29,122 bases of DNA, taken from positions 1 through 29,122 of the forward strand of contig JBKQPR010000041.1 of NCBI GenBank assembly GCA_052144935.1. Direction: 5' to 3'. Both the position numbers and the translations under genes were made by a program. Under the pieces are notes generated by a model, which was not told the origin of the DNA, made no database searches, and saw only the letters and a list, made by a program, of their open reading frames with translations. The DNA is from JOPF133 sp052144935 (GTDB taxonomy: Bacteria; Acidobacteriota; Terriglobia; Bryobacterales; Bryobacteraceae). Positions 24,714 to 29,122 of the stretch are shown piece after piece; position 1 is the first letter of the stretch; every line of letters starts with the position of its first letter.

Positions 24714-25447
24714 TGCCCATTTTGAGCGGCGTGCATCCCGTGGCCGAGGCCTTGCGGGCCGGCCATCCCTTGGAACGCCTCCTGATTGCCCAGGGCGCCG
24801 GCGGGCCGCGCCTCCAGGAGATCATCGACATGGCGCGGCGGGCCTCCATCCCCGTGCGCTTCGAACCGCGCGGCTCGCTCGACCGTGTGGCGGGCACCGC
24901 GGCTCACCAGGGCGTAGTGGCTCTCGGCGCAGCCAGGAAGTATGCCGATCTGGAGGAAGTGGCCGCCTCTGAACTGGTAGTCGTATTGGACGGTGTCGAA
25001 GACCCTCACAATCTGGGGGCCATCATCCGCACGGCGCACGCTGCCGGCGCAGCCAGCGTGATCATCCCCGAGCGCCGCGCCGCGGGCCTCACGGACGTGG
25101 TGGCCAAGGCCGCCGCCGGCGCGCTCGAATACCTGCCCATCGTGCGCGTGACCAACCTCAACCGCGCCCTGGAATCCCTCAAGGAGCGCGGCTTCTCGAT
25201 CTACGGCCTGGACGAGCGTGGCGCAGAGGATTACGACCGCGTGGAATACTCCTCCCCCACCGCACTGGTATTAGGCGGCGAAGGTGGCGGCTTGCACGAG
25301 CAGGTCCGCAAGCACTGCGACCTGCTGGTGCGGATTCCGATGGCCGGCAAGATCTCCTCCCTCAACGTCTCGGTAGCCGCCGGAGTGGTTCTTTTCGAAC
25401 TGCGCCGCCGCCGGTCCCCGGACCCCACCCTTCCCCATAATCGCTGA
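24713..25447 (+). CDS. rlmB: SpoU/TrmH-family rRNA 2'-O-methyltransferase (RlmB-like)
   Basis: This 244-residue protein has an N-terminal L30e-like RNA-binding region (about 1-75, SGVHPVAEALRAGHPLERLL). The SPOUT domain carries three motifs: motif 1 VLDGVEDPHNLGAIIRTAHA, motif 2 ALVLGGEGGGL and motif 3 IPMAGKISSLNVSVAAGVVL. These bind SAM in a trefoil knot and methylate a ribose in RNA; RlmB acts on G2251 of 23S rRNA. RlmB is the closest fit by length and motif wording, but other TrmH paralogues cannot be excluded. The ATG overlaps the stop of the AhpD-like gene, so both are in one operon. Confidence 0.88.
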   Translation: MPILSGVHPVAEALRAGHPLERLLIAQGAGGPRLQEIIDMARRASIPVRFEPRGSLDRVAGTAAHQGVVALGAARKYADLEEVAASELVVVLDGVEDPHNLGAIIRTAHAAGAASVIIPERRAAGLTDVVAKAAAGALEYLPIVRVTNLNRALESLKERGFSIYGLDERGAEDYDRVEYSSPTALVLGGEGGGLHEQVRKHCDLLVRIPMAGKISSLNVSVAAGVVLFELRRRRSPDPTLPHNR

Positions 25448-25981
25448 CCAAACCTTTACCGTCTGGCGGCTTATCCCCCCCGGTCCGGACGCGGTGGCGT
25501 CAGGGTCCAGGTGAAGAGCAGGGCCGATCCAGCGGCGCCTGCCGGCACGGTCTGCCACATCGCCGCGTCCGACTGGTGAAAGATATCCACGCTCGCTGCC
25601 ACGGAACCTGCCGCTGACCGGCTTCGCCCGCGCCAATCTGGTTTCCCTTCCGCCGCTTGCCATCGCGACCCGCCGCTCGGCCTCCTCCCCCGCTACCCGC
25701 CGGATGAGGAACACCGTACCTCTCAGCCCTCCGCACGGAAGGAAACTGGAGCGGCAAGCCGCTGACCATTGTCCCCTCCCGATCGTCGGAGTCGTCGCGC
25801 TCATTCTCGCGCTCGCGGGTCACGCAATACCCACCTTTCCGTGGTCGCCGCCCAAGCAAGCAACCGGATATGGCGGTTGAACCTGCCCGCGCGGGTATCG
25901 CCGGCAGAATCCCATTCGTCATGTTGCACTGTCCTGAGTCGGGGGGGGGGCTTGCTTCTATACTTCGATAGTAATAGAATT
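25448..25981. other. Intergenic region, 534 bp, upstream of the arsenic operon
   Basis: I see no intact gene. On the minus strand a stretch near 25455-25615 reads VDIFHQSDAAMWQTVPAGAA and then LLFTWTLTPPRP in one frame, with the character of a real C-terminus but no start; it may be another gene relic (low confidence). A run of ten G (25941-25950) precedes the arsR promoter. Confidence 0.45.
25956..25979 (+). promoter_or_regulatory. arsR promoter -10 with overlapping dyad (likely ArsR operator)
   Basis: TTCTAT (25956-25961) and ATAGAA (25974-25979) are inverted repeats, with a second nested pair CTAT/ATAG inside. A TATACT -10 (25959-25964) lies in the dyad, 17 nt ahead of the arsR ATG. ArsR-family repressors bind such AT-rich dyads over their own promoter, so metalloid-released autorepression is likely. 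No clear -35 is visible, because a G10 tract occupies the spacer region. Confidence 0.6.
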
Positions 25982-26338
25982 ATGGAAACGATGGCCGCGA
26001 AACCGACTGAAGACGAAATCACTCGCTTTGCCGATATGTTCTCCGCGATGGGAACCGGCCCGCGCCTGCGGATTATGCGCGTGCTCCTTTCGGCCCACCC
26101 TGACGGTATGGTCGTGGGCGACATCGGAAACGATCTGGGCATCGCGGCATCCACGCTTTCACACCATCTGGAGAAACTTAAGAACGAGGGCCTGGTTAAG
26201 GTCAGGCGCGAAGGTACGTACCTCTGGTATTCGGCGAACGCCGACGCTCTTCAAGAGCTCTTGGGCTTCCTGTACGCCGAGTGCTGCACCCGCAACAAGG
26301 CAGTAGAACCGCAGGCGGTTGTGCGCCTGTGCCGCTGA
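25982..26338 (+). CDS. arsR: ArsR-family metalloid-responsive repressor
   Basis: This 118-residue winged-helix repressor has LRIMRVLLSAHPDGMVVGDI, then the recognition helix STLSHHLEKLKNEGLVKVRR and the wing GTYLWYSAN. The Cys pair 101-102 near the C-terminus, with Cys117, resembles the C-terminal As(III) site known for the Acidithiobacillus-type ArsR and not the N-terminal CVC site of the plasmid type. It opens an operon of arsenic genes. ATG 25982 has no ribosome-binding site and a very short leader; ATG 25991 is an alternative. The arsC-like gene follows after 10 nt. Confidence 0.92.
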   Translation: METMAAKPTEDEITRFADMFSAMGTGPRLRIMRVLLSAHPDGMVVGDIGNDLGIAASTLSHHLEKLKNEGLVKVRREGTYLWYSANADALQELLGFLYAECCTRNKAVEPQAVVRLCR

Positions 26339-26348
26339 GGCGTTTCGA

Positions 26349-26776
26349 ATGATCAAACCGAAAGTGCTGTTCCTGTGCTCGGAGAATAGTTGCCGCGCAC
26401 AAATGGCGGAAGCATTTCTGCGCGATACGGCCGGGGAGCGCTTCGAGGCGATAAGCGCGGGAGTTGAAGCAACCATACTAGATCCTGAAGCCGTGGCGGC
26501 GATCGCTGAAGTGGGGTTGGATATTTCAGGGCAGACCCCCAAGAAAGTCGACCCGTTCCTGGGGCAGCGGGCTACCTTTGTCGTCACCCTCTGCGGCCGC
26601 GAAATCGAGCGCGCCGGTCCAATTTTTCCCGGCGCCATCGGGCGGCTGAAATGGCCGATCGAGAATCCCGCCTCGGCGCGAAGCCGGGAGGAAACGACGC
26701 ACGACGCGCGATGACTCGCCGGGCGCGTGATGAAATCAGGGGGCCTCTCGCGCAGTTCGTGCAGGAACAAGCATAA
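26349..26776 (+). pseudogene. arsC: Arsenate reductase-like (LMW-phosphatase fold), frameshifted near its end
   Basis: As read the frame stops at 26714 (121 aa), but family members continue to about 140 residues. The missing end is present in another frame as MTRRARDEIRGPLAQFVQEQ, stopping at TAA 26774-26776. Removing one CG from GACGCGCGATG (about 26702-26712) joins them into a 141-residue protein. The phosphate loop CSENSCR (CX5R) is intact. The second redox Cys of thioredoxin-linked ArsC is replaced (TLCGREIERAGPIF, with Gly where CPVF is usual), so even the restored protein would be atypical. A second, complete arsC lies at 28332. Truncated but expressed protein, pseudogene or sequencing error all remain possible. 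Confidence 0.8.
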
Positions 26777-26789
26777 CGGAAGGCACATC

Positions 26790-27626
26790 ATGGAAATCAA
26801 AGAAGTGGTGAAAGAGAAATACGGGCAGGCGGCCTTGCGCGTCAATGCCGGCGGAAGCTCCTGCTGCGGAGCGGGGGCCGCGCTGGATGGTTGCTGCGAC
26901 CCGATTACCTCCAACCTCTACGACGCCGCCCAAACCGGCGAGTTGCCCCAGGAAGCCCTGCTCGCCTCGCTCGGCTGCGGTAATCCTACGGCGCTTGCGC
27001 AGCTCAATCCGGGGGAAACGGTGCTTGATCTAGGCTCGGGCGGCGGCATCGACGTGCTGCTCTCGGCCAGGCGCGTGGGCCCCACTGGGAAAGCCTACGG
27101 CCTCGACATGACCGACGAAATGCTCTCGCTGGCGCGGGAGAACCAGCGCAAGGCTGGGGTGGAAAATGCGGAGTTCCTCAAAGGTGAAATCGAGCATATC
27201 CCCTTGCCGGATAATTCCGTGGACGTTGTCATCAGCAACTGTGTCATTAACCTGTCGGCCGACAAAGATCGCGTGTTGCGCGAAGCGTTCCGGGTCTTGA
27301 AACCGGGCGGCCGTTTGGCCGTCTCCGACGTAGTCACACGCGGACAAGTGCCCGCCGAAGTACGGCAAAACATGCTGCTGTGGATCGGCTGCATCGCGGG
27401 AGCGCTGGAAGAGTATCAGTACGTCGCCAAGCTCGCCAAAGCTGGGTTTGACGGCATCGGCATCGAGCCGGCGCGCGTTTACAACATCGGGGACGCGCGG
27501 GCCTTCCTGAGCGGGCAGGGCATCGATGTGGACGCGATTGCGCCACAAGTCGATGGGAAGTTCATGAGCGCTTTTATTCGCGCCACGAAACCCGAACGCT
27601 GCTGCGCTCCGGGCTGCTGCTCGTGA
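26790..27626 (+). CDS. arsM: Arsenite S-adenosylmethionine methyltransferase
   Basis: ArsM methylates As(III) stepwise to methylarsenicals using SAM and thiols. The 278-residue protein has the SAM-binding LDLGSGGGIDVLLSA (about 79-93) and GLDMTDEMLSLA. The three Cys that bind As(III) in this family are at Cys63 (SLGCGNP), Cys151 (SNCVINLS) and Cys201 (WIGCIAG). Extra Cys pairs lie at 25-26 and 35-36 and at the C-terminus (CCAPGCC), as often seen in bacterial ArsM. ATG 26790 has a GGAAGG ribosome-binding site. The TGA stop overlaps the GTG start of the aquaporin gene. Confidence 0.95.
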   Translation: MEIKEVVKEKYGQAALRVNAGGSSCCGAGAALDGCCDPITSNLYDAAQTGELPQEALLASLGCGNPTALAQLNPGETVLDLGSGGGIDVLLSARRVGPTGKAYGLDMTDEMLSLARENQRKAGVENAEFLKGEIEHIPLPDNSVDVVISNCVINLSADKDRVLREAFRVLKPGGRLAVSDVVTRGQVPAEVRQNMLLWIGCIAGALEEYQYVAKLAKAGFDGIGIEPARVYNIGDARAFLSGQGIDVDAIAPQVDGKFMSAFIRATKPERCCAPGCCS

Positions 27627-28342
27627 CACGGGCGCGGCGCATCGCTGCCGAAGCCGTTGGTACGGCCCTTCTGCTGGCGGCGGTAGTCGGCTCCGGCATC
27701 ATGGGGGAGCGGCTCGCCGGGGGAAATGTGGCGATCGCGCTGCTTGCCAACACGCTCGCAACCGGCGCGATGCTGGTGGCGCTCATTCTTACATTCGGCC
27801 CGATCTCAGGAGCGCATTTTAATCCTGCCGTGACGCTGGCCGACGCTTCGCAAGGGGGCCTGCCGTGGCGTGAAGCACCGGGCTATCTGGCGGCGCAGCT
27901 CTTTGGGGCTTTCGCCGGGGTGGCAGCCGCGCATCTGATGTTCAGCGAGCCGGTGTTCAGTACATCGCGGCACGCCAGGGCAGGAGGGGCGCAGATTTTC
28001 AGCGAGTTCGTTGCTACGTTCGGACTGCTGGCCGTCATCTGGGGCTGCGCCCGCCTTCGTTCCTCGGCGGTGCCGTTCGCGGTTGGGGCCTGCATTACCG
28101 GCGCGTACTGGTTCACGGCATCGACTTCGTTCGCCAACCCTGCCGTTACCCTCGCCCGCTCGGCAAGCGATACCTTCGCCGGCATACGGCCGGCAGATGC
28201 GCCGGGATTCATTCTGGCTCAACTGGGGGGAGCGGCGGCGGCAACATTCCTGTTTCGTTGGCTGGTGCCATCCCTGCCCAGGGACGCCGCTTCCGTGGTC
28301 GTCTCCCATCCTTTACCAACCGAGGCAATCGATGAACGGTAA
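27623..28342 (+). CDS. Aquaporin-family (MIP) channel, probable metalloid channel
   Basis: This 239-residue membrane protein has six predicted membrane segments and both half-helix motifs, HFNPAVTLA (about residue 66) and SFANPAVTLARS (about residue 174), with the second Arg expected in the selectivity filter. MIP channels pass water or small neutral solutes, including As(OH)3. In ars operons lacking an ArsB pump, such as that of Sinorhizobium (AqpS), the channel lets arsenite leave after ArsC reduces arsenate. The position between arsM and arsC2 and the absence of ArsB/Acr3 here support the same role (inference). GTG 27623 overlaps the arsM stop; the 3' end overlaps arsC2 by 11 nt. Confidence 0.9.
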   Translation: MTRARRIAAEAVGTALLLAAVVGSGIMGERLAGGNVAIALLANTLATGAMLVALILTFGPISGAHFNPAVTLADASQGGLPWREAPGYLAAQLFGAFAGVAAAHLMFSEPVFSTSRHARAGGAQIFSEFVATFGLLAVIWGCARLRSSAVPFAVGACITGAYWFTASTSFANPAVTLARSASDTFAGIRPADAPGFILAQLGGAAAATFLFRWLVPSLPRDAASVVVSHPLPTEAIDER

Positions 28343-28754
28343 AAAGCGCGTGTTGATTCTCTGCACCGGAAATTCCGCGCGCAGTCAGATGGCGGAAGGC
28401 CTGCTGCGGCACGACGCCGGTGAGCGCTTTCAGGTGGAAAGTGCGGGTACGGCGCCCAGCTCCGTCCGCCCCGAAGCGATCGCCGCCATGCGTGAGCTGG
28501 GTATTGATATTTCCGGGCATCGCTCAAAGCCGGTGGATGAATTCGAGGGGCAGACCTTCGATTACGTCATCACCGTATGCGACCGCGCCCGCCAGTCCTG
28601 CCCGGTGTTTTTCGGGGGAGCACACAAGCTGCATCGTAGCTTTGAAGACCCAGCAGCGCTCCACGTCTCCCAAGAAAAACGGCTCGCACTCTTCCGGCGT
28701 GTACGGGACGAGCTGCGTGCCTATCTGGCCGAATTCGCGCAGAAAGAAGGCTGA
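28332..28754 (+). CDS. arsC: Arsenate reductase, thioredoxin-coupled LMW-phosphatase type
   Basis: This 140-residue enzyme reduces arsenate to arsenite. It has the CX5R loop CTGNSARSQMAE (first Cys at residue 11) and the two resolving Cys in VITVCDRARQSCPVFFGG, so all three redox Cys of the pI258 ArsC class are present. A DP pair in SFEDPAA supplies the catalytic Asp region, and the C-terminus LALFRRVRDELRAYLAEF is complete. It is the functional counterpart of the frameshifted copy at 26349. The ATG lies 8 nt inside the end of the aquaporin gene, so it is translationally coupled. Confidence 0.95.
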   Translation: MNGKKRVLILCTGNSARSQMAEGLLRHDAGERFQVESAGTAPSSVRPEAIAAMRELGIDISGHRSKPVDEFEGQTFDYVITVCDRARQSCPVFFGGAHKLHRSFEDPAALHVSQEKRLALFRRVRDELRAYLAEFAQKEG

Positions 28755-29122
28755 CAGGAGCTTAATGCCCGTGAAAGGGTCGTTCGACCCACGCCCGGAA
28801 GGTCGGCCATACACTGCCGGGGCTTGTTTCAACGTCCATGCTTTGCGACCCCCCTCCACGATTGAACCGGGCAAACCACTATCGTTCATTTACTGGCCAA
28901 TCGTGACCTGCTTTTTTCCCGCCGGTTTCCTGCTACCGGCGCCAACTGCTGCGTCAGTATGAGCCACCCTTCGGCCAATAGCAAGGCGCTCGGCCACCTC
29001 TGAAGCCGTACCTACAAGGGGCTGGAATTGGCCTTGGATTTCCAGTAAGATAGCTCAGGGCTGGGAAGCGGGCATGGCGATTGGCCACGCCGCTCCCTAC
29101 TGAGTTTCACCTCCATCTGGAA
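28755..29122. other. Region after the arsenic operon, 368 bp to window end
   Basis: A 65-codon frame from ATG 28765 to 28962 has a good ribosome-binding site (AGGAG) and a hydrophobic stretch near its C-terminus (FIYWPIVTCFFPAGFLLPAP), but I recognise no family and codon bias is weak. It may be a chance frame or the broken start of a further ars gene. A GGGTCG/CGACCC hairpin at 28777-28790 lacks a T-run. Nothing else is seen to the end. Confidence 0.4.
28765..28962 (+). CDS. Small hypothetical ORF after arsC2
   Basis: This 65-residue frame begins 10 nt after the arsC2 stop, with AGGAG at a suitable distance (6 nt or so) before the ATG. The protein is Pro-rich with one hydrophobic segment around residues 44-60. 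There is no similarity I recognise. The operon-like spacing and ribosome-binding site are the only support. Confidence 0.25.
   Translation: MPVKGSFDPRPEGRPYTAGACFNVHALRPPSTIEPGKPLSFIYWPIVTCFFPAGFLLPAPTAASV

Noticed and set aside
25500..25922. Minus-strand 140-codon frame upstream of arsR
   Set aside because: Low-complexity, Arg/Gly-rich, no ribosome-binding site. A neighbouring frame looks more protein-like but has no start, so no gene was called.
28777..28790. GGGTCG/CGACCC hairpin as ars operon terminator
   Set aside because: The loop is only 2 nt and no T-run follows.

Overview
The window looks like a high-GC Gram-negative genome, most likely an Acidobacteriota of the Solibacter/Bryobacter type. 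The evidence is an LpxC (so lipid A is made), a 1143-residue Oar-like TonB-dependent receptor with an N-terminal carboxypeptidase-regulatory domain, bacillithiol genes (bshA, bshB1), a BlaI/M56 pair, a sigma54 activator and an ankyrin protein of a style common in that phylum. The taxonomic call is inference from gene content; no rRNA or tRNA gene was seen.

Layout. 1-1.2 kb: an unrecognised 389-codon gene behind a perfect hairpin. 1.4-3.3 kb (-): ankyrin-repeat protein. 3.3-4.0 kb: intergenic, with one copy of a palindromic mobile-type repeat. 4.0-5.4 kb (+): BlaI-like repressor and M56 protease with ATGA overlap. 5.4-5.75 kb: intergenic, with a dead TIR-domain 5' end. 5.75-8.15 kb (-): STAS-domain protein and GAF-GAF-sigma54 activator. 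8.4-8.7 kb (-): small Cys-rich protein with a 21-bp minisatellite tail. 8.8-11.3 kb (+): bshA and bshB1, separated by six 71-bp tandem units, the last invaded by a 234-bp palindromic element. 11.3-12.7 kb (+): amidohydrolase lipoprotein. 12.8-13.0 kb: gene relic. 13.1-16.6 kb (-): TonB-dependent receptor with its own promoter and terminator. 17.1-17.2 kb: relic of a second receptor. 17.2-19.8 kb (-): DNA polymerase I. 19.9-20.7 kb (+): two adjacent TIR-domain genes, the first with an in-frame amber codon. 20.9-21.8 kb (+): lpxC. 21.8-22.6 kb: a higBA toxin-antitoxin module bounded by a 22-bp direct repeat that copies the lpxC 3' end. 22.6-24.0 kb (-): BNR/sialidase-like protein and a MoaD/ThiS-like protein. 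24.2-25.4 kb (+): AhpD-like protein and a SpoU-family rRNA methyltransferase. 26.0-28.75 kb (+): an arsenic operon (arsR, frameshifted arsC, arsM, aquaporin, second arsC).

How the parts work together. BshA and BshB1 are consecutive enzymes making GlcN-malate, the precursor of bacillithiol. The arsenic operon pairs sensing (ArsR), arsenate reduction (ArsC), arsenite methylation (ArsM) and probable metalloid passage through a membrane channel (aquaporin). BlaI/M56 is a repressor-protease pair, and the STAS/sigma54-activator pair is a second regulatory unit.

The most unusual structure is between bshA and bshB1. The stop of bshA overlaps the first of a series of short ORFs, each ending in a 4-nt stop/start overlap with the next, and the last overlaps the bshB1 start. 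The mobile-element insertion in the final unit adds exactly 243 nt (81 codons), so the relay is still unbroken. Other signs of local plasticity are the lpxC/higBA junction, three TIR N-termini of which two carry early stops, and relics of a receptor gene and an unknown enzyme.
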